Made by a program: the position numbers and the translations under genes. This document shows positions 46,011 to 54,900 of a stretch of 64,000 bases of DNA, piece after piece. Location: positions 186,001 through 250,000 of the forward strand of contig NZ_AQQY01000004.1 of the NCBI RefSeq assembly GCF_000671395.1. Reading direction: 5' to 3'. The notes beneath the pieces are model-generated. The model worked only from the letters and a program-made list of their open reading frames with translations. It searched no databases and was not told the origin of the DNA. This stretch comes from Actibacterium atlanticum (lineage in GTDB: Bacteria; Pseudomonadota; Alphaproteobacteria; Rhodobacterales; Rhodobacteraceae). Every line of letters starts with the position of its first letter. Positions within the stretch are counted from its first letter, which is position 1.

Positions 46011-46190
46011 TCAGCTCTGGCGCTCAATCCGGGCATAGCGTGCCAATCGGTTATCCGAGGGCATCTGCACCGGACGACGCCCAAGCATCACGGCAGATGG
46101 GTGCGGGCCGCTCTGGCGCTCAATTCTTAAGAAGTTCAGCGCACGCTGGGCGCCTCGCGTTTTGTTGCGGTCAAGCTTCAGACGTTTCAT
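46011..46190 (-). CDS. Small basic protein, 59 aa, unknown
   Basis: Starts ATG at 46190 with a strong AGGAGGAGCCC site and ends at 46011. The protein is rich in Arg and Lys (MKRLKLDRNKTRGAQRALNFL) and contains RIERQS twice, once near residue 22 and again as its last six residues. The DNA CTCTGGCGCTCAAT is repeated at both places. A terminator-like hairpin follows. The good ribosome site, basic charge and terminator argue for a real gene. It could be a small DNA- or RNA-binding protein; no family recognised. It lies 37 bp after hupE on the same strand. Confidence 0.6.
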   Translation of the reverse strand: MKRLKLDRNKTRGAQRALNFLRIERQSGPHPSAVMLGRRPVQMPSDNRLARYARIERQS

Positions 46191-46227
46191 GGGCTCCTCC
46201 TTGATGGAGGACCACCATAACACAAAT

Positions 46228-47349
46228 TCACAGCAAAGTGCGCTCAACCACCCACCAAGCCCCGACCAGACCGATGGCCACCGAAATCGGCATTGCGACA
46301 ACCGGGCGATACCACGGCTTATGGCGCGCCCAACTGGCCACGGCGATATAGGCAATCGCGATCACCGTCAGCTGACCGATCTCAACACCAATATTGAACC
46401 CGATCAAATCCGCGACAAACCGCGATGGGTTCAGCCCGACATCCCCCAGCACGCTGGCAAAACCCAGCCCGTGCAGCAGCCCAAAGCCGAAAACCAGCCC
46501 CAGCCGAAGCGGCCCGATCTGACCGCCACGCAGGTTTTCGAACGCGATGAACACGATCGATGCCGCGATAAGAGGTTCAACGATTTCAGGTGAAACAGTG
46601 ACGATTTTCAGGGTCGCAAGCGCCAATGTCACCGTATGCGCCAAGGTAAAGGCAGTGACCTGCCACAACAGTGGCCCCAGCTTGGCCGAAAAGAAAAAGA
46701 TGCCCAGCACGAACAGGATATGATCCAGCCCTTTGGGCAGGATATGTTCAAACCCGATCACGATGAATTCGCCGAACTCACGCAAGGCGGACTTCTGGGC
46801 AATGCCCTCACGCGGCAGCGGGTCGCTCATCGTGCCTGCACTCAGATAGCCGGTATATAGGTCATCCCCCGCACCCTGCTGCCGCAGAACCAACGCACCA
46901 TAACCGGGATTCCAGCCAATGCTGACGGGCGCGGTGCCTTCGGGCAAAGCCGCGCGCAAAATCAGCACCGATTCGCGGGGCAGTTGAACATCGCCGACCT
47001 CGGGAATGCGTAAATCGACCAGCTCGGGCGTGATCCGGGTGCCTTCGACCTCAATGCGAATGTCACTGGCGATGCGCGGCCAGGCCCTGTCAAACGCCGC
47101 GCGAAACTCGGCTGGCTCTTGCGCGCGCAACCGATCATAAAATCCAGACAGCGGGGAATCATTCGTATCTTCAAGCCCATTCAAATCGACCCCGGCGACA
47201 ATTCCTTCCAGCGCCAATCGCAATTCAACCCGAGCTTCCTGCGCGTTTACCGTCACGTCGCCGACGGCGGGTTGAACCTCGTGCGCGCTAACCGAAAAAG
47301 CCAACAGGGTTGACATGATCACCCCACGCATCAAGTTGCCAATAAACAT
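46228..47349 (-). CDS. HupE/UreJ-family membrane protein
   Basis: A polytopic protein of about 373 aa, with an N-terminal periplasmic domain (about residues 25-200) and a C-terminal HupE_UreJ_2 membrane domain. The metal-binding motif appears as FEHILPKGLDHILFVLG, with AHTVTLALA and FGLLHGLGFA, as in nickel permeases. The start is uncertain: ATG 47367 would overlap the start of the divergent gene; ATG 47349 gives MFIGNLMRGVIMSTLLAFSVSA, a fair signal peptide. Nickel or cobalt transport is inferred from the family. It forms a divergent pair with a DUF4198 gene. Confidence 0.8.
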   Translation of the reverse strand: MFIGNLMRGVIMSTLLAFSVSAHEVQPAVGDVTVNAQEARVELRLALEGIVAGVDLNGLEDTNDSPLSGFYDRLRAQEPAEFRAAFDRAWPRIASDIRIEVEGTRITPELVDLRIPEVGDVQLPRESVLILRAALPEGTAPVSIGWNPGYGALVLRQQGAGDDLYTGYLSAGTMSDPLPREGIAQKSALREFGEFIVIGFEHILPKGLDHILFVLGIFFFSAKLGPLLWQVTAFTLAHTVTLALATLKIVTVSPEIVEPLIAASIVFIAFENLRGGQIGPLRLGLVFGFGLLHGLGFASVLGDVGLNPSRFVADLIGFNIGVEIGQLTVIAIAYIAVASWARHKPWYRPVVAMPISVAIGLVGAWWVVERTLL

Positions 47350-47365
47350 ATGGATGGCCTGTCCC

Positions 47366-48169
47366 ATGCGTCTGCCCCTGTTTCTTCTGTTCGCTTTACT
47401 TAGTGCGCCTGTCGCGCTTGCCCATGAATCCTGGCTTCAACCCCAATCTTATCGCGTTGGCTCTGGCGACGCCATCATCGCAGACATCCGCGTGGGGGAA
47501 AATTTCAAGGGTATCGCGCTGTCGTACTTTCCAGCCCAGGTCTCGCGTTTGTCCATGATTTCAGGTGAAACAGAGACTGATCTGACCCCGCGCCTGGGGG
47601 ACAAACCCGCCATACAAACCGTCGCGCCCAAGCGCGGCCTTGTGACGCTGGTGCACGTGACCGCCGGAAACTTCCTGACCTATTCCGAATGGCAGAAATT
47701 TCTGAACTTTGTCAGCCACAAAGATTTCCCCGGCCTGCCCCAGGCACATCTGGATCGCGGCCTGCCGCAGACAAAGTTCCGCGAAAGCTATACCCGGCAT
47801 GTCAAAAGCCTGATCGCCGTGGGCAGTGGCACGGGGATGGATCGCCAGATTGGCCTAAGGGCTGAGATTGTAGCGCTGGCCAACCCCTATCTGCCGTTCT
47901 CCGGGGATCTTCCCGTACAGGTATTTTTCGAAGGCCAGCCCCGCCCCAACGCGCAAGTCGAAGTGTTTGAGATGGCCCCGGACGGCGCGGTCGAAGTCTC
48001 TCTGACCCGAACCGATGCTGACGGTGTTGCGCAGATACCGGTAAAGACAGGATACGCCTATCTGCTGGATGCGGTGGTGTTGCTGGATACCGGCAATGAT
48101 GATGTCAAAGCCGGCCCAGTCTGGGAAAGCCACTGGGCCGCGCTCACGTTCCAGATTCCGGCGCAATAG
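47366..48169 (+). CDS. DUF4198 periplasmic protein
   Basis: A 267-aa secreted protein. The signal is MRLPLFLLFALLSAPVALA, followed by HESWLQPQSYRVGSGDAI, the DUF4198 opening that includes histidines close to the mature N-terminus. Such domains occur with nickel/cobalt transport (NikM-like) systems, and the neighbour is a HupE-type membrane protein, so a metal-uptake role is plausible. ATG 47366 matches the signal peptide and a GGATGG site. The start lies only about 16 bp from the presumed hupE start, so promoters must overlap coding DNA. It converges with the sugar dehydrogenase gene. Confidence 0.82.
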   Translation: MRLPLFLLFALLSAPVALAHESWLQPQSYRVGSGDAIIADIRVGENFKGIALSYFPAQVSRLSMISGETETDLTPRLGDKPAIQTVAPKRGLVTLVHVTAGNFLTYSEWQKFLNFVSHKDFPGLPQAHLDRGLPQTKFRESYTRHVKSLIAVGSGTGMDRQIGLRAEIVALANPYLPFSGDLPVQVFFEGQPRPNAQVEVFEMAPDGAVEVSLTRTDADGVAQIPVKTGYAYLLDAVVLLDTGNDDVKAGPVWESHWAALTFQIPAQ

Positions 48170-48172
48170 AGC

Positions 48173-49282
48173 CTATTTCGGCGTCACGCGCCACACCTCG
48201 CCGGTGCCATCCACCAGCACGATCAACGCGCCGTCCGGGGCTTGTTCTACGTCGCGGATGCGATAGCCGGGAAACAGACGCTCTTCGGTTGCGACACGCC
48301 CCTCTTTCAGCCGCAGCCGCACCAACCCACCGGGATTGAGCGACGCGATGTAAACGTCGCCCTTGGCAAACATCGGCCCGTCGTAAAACAACATCCCACC
48401 GGGGGCGATCACCGGATCCCAATAATAGATCGGCTGTTCCATGCCTTCTGCCTGCGTGATGCCCTTGCCCACGCGGGTGCCGTTGTAGTTCTCACCATAC
48501 GAAATCACCGGCCAGCCATAGTTGGCGCCGCGTTTGATGACGTTCAGCTCATCGCCACCTTGCGGGCCATGTTCGACCGTCCACAATTGCCCCGTCGCAT
48601 CCAACGCCGCGCCCTGAATGTTGCGGTGCCCCATGCTCCAGATCGTGGTTTGGCCCTCCTTGATCCGCAGCACTTTGCCATAGGTAGACTTGGGATCCTG
48701 CGCCAGATCCCGGTCCGTGAAGCGCTCGCCGGTGGTCACAAACAGTGCCCCATCCGGCGCAAACACCAGCCGCGAGCCATAATGCAACGGACTTAGGCTG
48801 GGATTGGGCTGCACAAAAACGTCTCTAACATTGCGCAATTCGGCTCTGTCGGCGCTCAACTCACCTTGTCCGACCGCCAAAGACGTGCGCCCTGCCCCAA
48901 CCGGTTTAGCATAGCTCCAATAGACCAGACGATCCGTGGCAAAACCCGGGCTGATCGCCACATCCAACAAACCGCCCTGCGCCCTTACCGCGATCTTAGG
49001 CATCCCCATGATCGGCGCCGAAAGCCCGCCCTGGGTCGCCAAAACATGCAGCGTGCCTTCACGGTCGCTCAACAGGTAGTCCCCGCCCGGCAAGGGCGCG
49101 ATGCCCCATGGGTGTTCCATGCCTTCGGCCAGAATTTCAGTCTCTAACGCACCTGAAATGGCTTCGGGCGCACGGGTCTGCCCCTCAAAAGCGGGTTTGA
49201 AATGCGGAACGTTCGGCGGGTCTTGCGCGACCTGCGCCCAGGCAGGCGCCGCCAGCAGCAGTAAAGCGATCAAATGTTTCAT
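48173..49282 (-). CDS. PQQ-dependent sugar dehydrogenase-like protein
   Basis: A 369-aa secreted beta-propeller of the GSDH family. It has signal MKHLIALLLLAAPAWA, then HPWGIAPLPGGDYLLSDREG, GGLLDVAISPGF, MGHRNIQGAAL, EHGPQGGDELN and GANYGWPVISYG, which form the blades and the expected catalytic His and PQQ/calcium residues. The family includes Acinetobacter sGDH and E. coli Yli-like aldose dehydrogenases. The substrate here is unknown. It stops 3 bp from the DUF4198 stop on the other strand. Confidence 0.88.
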   Translation of the reverse strand: MKHLIALLLLAAPAWAQVAQDPPNVPHFKPAFEGQTRAPEAISGALETEILAEGMEHPWGIAPLPGGDYLLSDREGTLHVLATQGGLSAPIMGMPKIAVRAQGGLLDVAISPGFATDRLVYWSYAKPVGAGRTSLAVGQGELSADRAELRNVRDVFVQPNPSLSPLHYGSRLVFAPDGALFVTTGERFTDRDLAQDPKSTYGKVLRIKEGQTTIWSMGHRNIQGAALDATGQLWTVEHGPQGGDELNVIKRGANYGWPVISYGENYNGTRVGKGITQAEGMEQPIYYWDPVIAPGGMLFYDGPMFAKGDVYIASLNPGGLVRLRLKEGRVATEERLFPGYRIRDVEQAPDGALIVLVDGTGEVWRVTPK

Positions 49283-49317
49283 AGCATCAGGCTACACCGG
49301 CAAACTGCTCGGTGTCC

Positions 49318-50355
49318 TCACTTTTTCGATAGCCGCGCCACCGCCCAGCGCGCCGCGTCCGCAACGGTATCATCCGGGTCATCCAAAAGAGCCTGTGCAG
49401 GGTGCAATAGAGACGCATCCCCCGAGTTTCCGATCGCATAGAGCACATTGCGTACAAAACGGTTGCGCCCAATCCGCTTGATCGGAGAGCCAGAAAAATG
49501 CGCGCGAAACCCAGCGTCATCCAGCAAAGCCAGATCGGCCAGCTTTGGCGCGATCAGATCGTCGCGCGCGGCGTATTTCATCTCGGACGCCTCGACCGCG
49601 AACTTGTTCCACGGGCAGGCCGCCAGACAATCGTCACAGCCATATATCCGGTTGCCCATCTTAGCCCGCAGCTTTTCGTCGACGGGGCCATGGTGTTCAA
49701 TCGTCAGATAAGAAATGCAGCGCCGCGCGTCTATCTGATAGGGCGCCGGAAAAGCATCCGTCGGGCAGGCCTCAAGGCAGGCGGTACAATTGCCACAATG
49801 GTTGATTTCGGGTGTATCAGGCTCGAATTCCACGGTGGTGAACAGCGCGCCCAGAAAGAACCAACTGCCCAGATCTCGCCCCAGCAGGTTGGTGTGCTTG
49901 CCCTGCCAGCCAAGGCCCGCAGCCTGCGCCAAAGGCTTTTCCATCACCGGGGCCGTGTCGACAAAAACCTTGATTTCCTCGCCCGGCGCTTGTTCCAGCA
50001 ACCAACGCCCCAGCCGCTTAAGCCGCTTCTTGGCGACATCGTGGTAGTCACGATTGCGGGCATAAACCGAAATCGCCGCGCGGTCGGGTTGGGCGATCAC
50101 CTCCATCGGGTCTTCGTCGGGCGTATAGGGTTCGGCCAGCATGATCACGGACTTGGCCTGGGGCCACAGGGCCGCCGGGTTGCCGCGCCACTGCATCCGC
50201 TCGGCCATCCAGCCCATCTGGCCGTGATAGCCCTGTTCAACAAAGGCGGCCAAACGATCAGGCAGCTCCGGCACCGCATCGGGCCGCATAATGCGACACT
50301 TGGCAAAGCCTTCCTCAAGCGCGCGCGAAATCAAAGCCTGTTTCAGCACGGGCAA
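49318..50355 (-). CDS. queG: Epoxyqueuosine reductase
   Basis: A 345-aa cobalamin-dependent enzyme that makes queuosine from epoxyqueuosine in tRNA. Two 4Fe-4S motifs are visible: [15 protein letters not shown] and [15 protein letters not shown]-terminal HEAT-like stretch follows. The nearby GST gene ends just upstream. Length normal. Confidence 0.94.
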   Translation of the reverse strand: MPVLKQALISRALEEGFAKCRIMRPDAVPELPDRLAAFVEQGYHGQMGWMAERMQWRGNPAALWPQAKSVIMLAEPYTPDEDPMEVIAQPDRAAISVYARNRDYHDVAKKRLKRLGRWLLEQAPGEEIKVFVDTAPVMEKPLAQAAGLGWQGKHTNLLGRDLGSWFFLGALFTTVEFEPDTPEINHCGNCTACLEACPTDAFPAPYQIDARRCISYLTIEHHGPVDEKLRAKMGNRIYGCDDCLAACPWNKFAVEASEMKYAARDDLIAPKLADLALLDDAGFRAHFSGSPIKRIGRNRFVRNVLYAIGNSGDASLLHPAQALLDDPDDTVADAARWAVARLSKK

Positions 50356-50367
50356 CCGCCTGACGGA

Positions 50368-51033
50368 TCAAAAATCCAGATCAGCATAATGGGCCGGCGG
50401 CGGAAATCCGGACACCTGATCAGCCAGCAGCCCGCGAAACGCCGGGCGCGATTTGATCTTGGCGTACCAGTCTTTGACATTGGCGCTCCGGTTCCAGTCG
50501 ACATCGGAAATATAATCCAAACAGGACAGGTGCGCAGCCGCCGCAAAATCAGCCAGCGTCATCACATCCCCGGCCAGCCACCGGCGTTGATCCAGCAACC
50601 AGGTCATGTAGTCCAGATGATACTTGATCTTCTGCGCGCCCGCTTTGACGTTCTTGCTGTCCGGGTAACCCTGCCCCATGACCTTTTTATTGACCCGCTC
50701 ATAGAGCAGCTTCGACGTCACCTCGTTGTGGAACTTATCGTCAAACCACGCCACCAAACGGCGCACTTCATACCGTGCAGCGGGGTCGTTGGGCATCAGC
50801 GACGGGGTGGGATGCGTTTCCTCGATATACTCACAAATCGGCGTGCTTTCTGACAGGGTACGCCCATCCATGCGCACCACCGGAATTTTGCCCGCAGGAT
50901 TGCGGCGCATGAACTCGGGCGATTGTTCCCAGTACTTTTCTTCGATCAGCTCCAGTTCGATCTTTTTCTCCGCCATCACCAAGCGCACCTTGCGACAAAA
51001 CGGAGACAGAGGAACATGGAACATGCGATTCAT
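50368..51033 (-). CDS. Glutathione S-transferase family protein
   Basis: A 221-aa GST. The N-terminal domain starts MNRMFHVPLSPFCRKVRLVMAEK, with SPFC in the active-site place, then NPAGKIPVVRMDGRTLSESTPICEYIEE; the C-terminal domain has AGDVMTLADFAAAAHLSCLDYISDV. The resemblance is to the beta-etherase/maleylacetoacetate-type group. A GTG at 51048 would add five residues; ATG 51033 is preferred. It lies 12 nt before queG. Confidence 0.86.
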   Translation of the reverse strand: MNRMFHVPLSPFCRKVRLVMAEKKIELELIEEKYWEQSPEFMRRNPAGKIPVVRMDGRTLSESTPICEYIEETHPTPSLMPNDPAARYEVRRLVAWFDDKFHNEVTSKLLYERVNKKVMGQGYPDSKNVKAGAQKIKYHLDYMTWLLDQRRWLAGDVMTLADFAAAAHLSCLDYISDVDWNRSANVKDWYAKIKSRPAFRGLLADQVSGFPPPAHYADLDF

Positions 51034-51092
51034 GGCGCGACCCAGCACTTAGAGAAGAATATCCACCCTCTTGCCGTGCGCGGGCGGGATTT

Positions 51093-51824
51093 TCAACCAC
51101 CCAGACAGGATGCGCGGCCATCCGCCTGTATCGTGGCAGCGCCATCCATCACCCGCGAGACCCGGCGCAGCAGGTCTGGCGGCAGGTCGGCAGCATTGCG
51201 CCCCTTGGGGTTGGGCAACACCACAGCCAGACGCGCCGCCTGTTTGGCAGTCAGATCGGCGGGCATCTTGCGGAAGTAATGCCAAGCGGCGGCCTCTACG
51301 CCGAAAACACCTTCGTCGAACTCGGCCACGTTCAGATAAATCTCGATGATCCGATGCTTGGGCCAGGCGGCTTCGACCATGGGCGTGATGAATGCCTCAA
51401 GCGCTTTGCGCAGCCAACTGCGGTTTTGCCACAAGAAGACGTTCTTGACCGTCTGCTGGGTCAGGGTCGAGCCCCCCCGCCGTGCCCCCTCGCGCAGCGC
51501 CGCGCGGATCGCGGCCATATCAAAGCCCCAGTGAGCACAGAAATTGGCGTCCTCGGCCGCGACGACAGAACGCGCCAGAACCGGGGGGATTTCCTCCAGC
51601 GGGATCCACTGACGCTGAACCTCGCCCAAACGGCGCTGTTCGGCCCAGATGGTGTGGGTAATCGGCGGGTTGATGACCCGATAGGCCACCACCGCAAAAG
51701 CCAGAGCCAAAAACAGAACCGAGGCCACCCGCACACCACGCCACACCAGCTTGCGCAAAGGCGGGATCGCCCTGCGCCAAGACAGCTTCGATTCGGTTTT
51801 CTTCTTGCCGGTTTTCTTTGCCAC
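51093..51824 (-). CDS. mtgA: Monofunctional peptidoglycan glycosyltransferase
   Basis: A 243-aa GT51 enzyme that polymerises lipid II at the outer face of the inner membrane. One N-terminal anchor (VRVASVLFLALAFAVVAYRVI, about residues 31-51) is followed by AAEDANFCAHWGFD with the catalytic Glu, GGSTLTQQTVKN and KHRIIEIYLNVAEFDEGVFG, the standard GT51 motifs. The length fits MtgA. It converges on gltB's terminator. Confidence 0.95.
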   Translation of the reverse strand: MAKKTGKKKTESKLSWRRAIPPLRKLVWRGVRVASVLFLALAFAVVAYRVINPPITHTIWAEQRRLGEVQRQWIPLEEIPPVLARSVVAAEDANFCAHWGFDMAAIRAALREGARRGGSTLTQQTVKNVFLWQNRSWLRKALEAFITPMVEAAWPKHRIIEIYLNVAEFDEGVFGVEAAAWHYFRKMPADLTAKQAARLAVVLPNPKGRNAADLPPDLLRRVSRVMDGAATIQADGRASCLGG

Positions 51825-51855
51825 GCAGCGCAGTTAGCACGACTTCCCGAAACCA

Positions 51856-51886
51856 CAAAGGGCCGGGAACATGTCCCGGCCCTTTG
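51856..51886 (-). terminator. Terminator of gltB (bidirectional form)
   Basis: A 13-bp perfect stem, CAAAGGGCCGGGA (51856-51868) and TCCCGGCCCTTTG (51874-51886), with a 5-nt loop, lies 18 bp after the gltB stop. Its A/T-flanked ends work on either strand. Confidence 0.8.
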
Positions 51887-51903
51887 CGCAATGTATGTGT
51901 CGA

Positions 51904-54900
51904 TTACTCCGCAGGGATGGCGGTCTCTTCGATGCCCAGCGGGTGGGGCAGCTTGTCCAGCATCTCTTTCGGGCAGACCTGAACAAAGTTGCCGCGCTCA
52001 AGATCCCAGTGCTGCAGGATGTCTGCCGCTTTCAAAGACCCGGTCTCGGCCACGTGGCGTTCGATCAGGCCTTTCAGCTGCTCTTCCCAATGGGGGTCTG
52101 CAACCGGGCAGGTCACCAGCGTTTCCATGTTCATCATGTCCGCGCTCGCGCCTTCGGGGTCATACAGATAGGCCATGCCACCGGTCATACCGGCGCCAAA
52201 GTTCGCGCCGATAGTGCCCAGAATGACAGCCGTACCGCCGGTCATGTATTCACAGCCACAGGCACCACAACCTTCGATCACCACTTTCGCGCCCGAGTTC
52301 CGCACCGCGAAACGCTCGCCCGCGCGGCCCGAGGCAAACAGGTAACCATCGGTCGCACCATACAGCACCGTGTTGCCCACGATGGTGTTATCAGCGGCCA
52401 CCAGCGGGCTGACCTGCGGCGGACGTACCACCACAGTACCGCCCGACAGACCTTTACCGACATAGTCGTTGGCGTCGCCCGACACTTCGATCTTCAGACC
52501 TGGTGCCGCAAAGGCCCCCAGCGACTGACCGGCCGAACCGGTCAGCTTGACGGTCAGATGATCGGGCTGCAGCGAGTTGCGCATGCCGAAGTTCTGCACG
52601 ATGTGGCTGGACACGCGGGTACCAACCGTCCGGTCAGTGTTCTGCGTGGCATAAGACAGCTGCATCTTTTCGCCGTCTTCCAGGAACCGATGCGCATCAC
52701 GCACGATTTGGGCGTCCAGCGTATCGGGCACCACGTTGCGCGGCTTGTTGCGGTCGTAAACGATGTCCGCAGCCCCATCCACAGTCAGCAGCAGCGGGTT
52801 CAGGTCCAGATCATCCAGATGCGCCGAACCACGGCTGACCTGCGCCAGTAGATCGGCACGGCCAATGACCTCGTCCAAAGTGCGCGCGCCAATCGAGGCC
52901 AGAATCTCGCGCACTTCCTGCGCGTAGAAGGTGATCAGGTTCACGACCTTGTCGGCATTGCCGGTGAATTTGCCGCGCAGGCGTTCGTCTTGGGTACAGA
53001 CGCCAACCGGGCAGGTGTTGCTCTGGCACTGACGCACCATGATACAGCCCATCGCGATCAGCGCGGCGGTGCCGATACCGTATTCCTCGGCGCCCAGCAT
53101 TGCGGCCATAACGATGTCACGACCCGTGCGAAGACCCCCATCGGTCCGCAAAGTCACGCGACCGCGCAGCTTGTTCATTGCCAGAACCTGATGTGCCTCG
53201 GTCAGGCCCATCTCCCATGGCAGACCGGCATATTTGATCGAGGTCGCAGGCGACGCGCCCGTGCCCCCATTGTGGCCCGAGATCAGGATGATATCCGCCT
53301 TGGCCTTGGCCACACCCGCAGCAATCGTCCCAACGCCGCTCGATGCCACCAGTTTCACGGTCACCTTACAACGCGGGTTGATCTGTTTGAGGTCATAGAT
53401 CAGCTGCGCCAAGTCCTCGATACTGTAAATATCGTGGTGCGGCGGCGGTGAAATCAGCGTCACACCTTTGGTCGAGTGACGCAGGCGCGCAATCAGGTCC
53501 GTGACCTTCATACCGGGCAGCTGACCGCCCTCGCCGGGCTTGGCGCCCTGCGCGACTTTGATTTCCAGCTCTTCACAGTGGTTCAGATATTCGGCGGTCA
53601 CGCCGAAACGGCCTGATGCCACCTGTTTGACCTTGGCCGACGGGTTGTCACCATTGGGTTCCGGCACGAAATGCGCCGGATCTTCGCCGCCCTCACCCGA
53701 ATCCGATTTGGCGCCGATACGGTTCATCGCGACGTTAAGGGTTTTGTGTGCCTCGGGCGACAGCGCCCCCAGCGACATGCCCGGCGTCACGAAACGCTTG
53801 CGGATCGAGGTGATCGATTCGACCTCTTCGATCGGAATCGGCTTACCGATAGGCTTGATGTCCAGCAGGTCACGCAGATGGATCGGCGGGTTCGCCTGCA
53901 TCGCAGCCGAGTACCGCTTCCACATCTCAAAGCTGCCACGGTCACAGGCCGATTGCAGCATATGCATGGTCTGAGCTTCCCAAGCGTGCTTTTCGCCGCT
54001 GTGGCGGGCTTTGTAGAACCCCCCGATGGGCAGAACCTGATCGGCGCCGATAAAGCCCTTGGCGTGCACCTCTTCCAGCTTCAGCTGAATGCCGTGCACA
54101 CCAATGCCGGAAATCCGGCTGTGCATGCCGGGGAAATATTCCGCCACCATGGCGCGGCTCAGCCCGACGGCTTCGAAGTTCAGACCACCGCGATAGGACG
54201 AGATCACCGAGATCCCCATCTTCGACATGATCTTCAACAGACCCAGATCCACCGCCTTGCGATAGTTCGCAACCGCCTTTGTCAGCGGCAGGTCCAGCAA
54301 GCCGCGCTCAATACGGTCGGCAAGGCTGTCTTCGGCCAGATAGGCGTTCACCGTGGTCGCACCACAGCCGATCAGCACGGCAAAGTAATGCGGGTCGATA
54401 CATTCCGCCGACCGCACGTTCACCGAACAGAAAGTCCGCAGCCCCTTGCGTGTCAGCCACGAATGCACGGCGCTGGTGGCCAGGATCATCGGCATCGCAA
54501 CCTTGTCGGCGTCTTGATACTGATCGGTCAAAACAAGATGGCCCGCGCCTGAACGCACCGCATCCTCGGCCTCGGCCCGGATACGCGCCAGCGCTTCACG
54601 CAGGGCATTGTCATCGGAGCCAGCCGGGAACGTACAGTCGATTTCGGTCATCGGCGATTTGAACGCGCTGACCATCTCATCGAACTGTGCATTGCCCACG
54701 AACGGGCTTTCCAGAACCAGAATTTCGGTCTGGCTGCCATCTTCGTCCAGCACGTTTTTCAGATTGCCGAACCGTGTCTTCAACGACATCACGCGATATT
54801 CACGTAGGCTGTCGATCGGCGGGTTGGTGACCTGACTGAAGTTCTGACGGAAGAAGTGGCTCAGCGGGCGGTACTTTTTCGACAGCACAGCCGACGGCGT

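Noticed and set aside
49498-50853. Plus-strand frame of 451 codons opposite queG and GST
   Set aside because: It lies opposite two clear enzymes and has a composition typical of antisense frames in GC-rich DNA.
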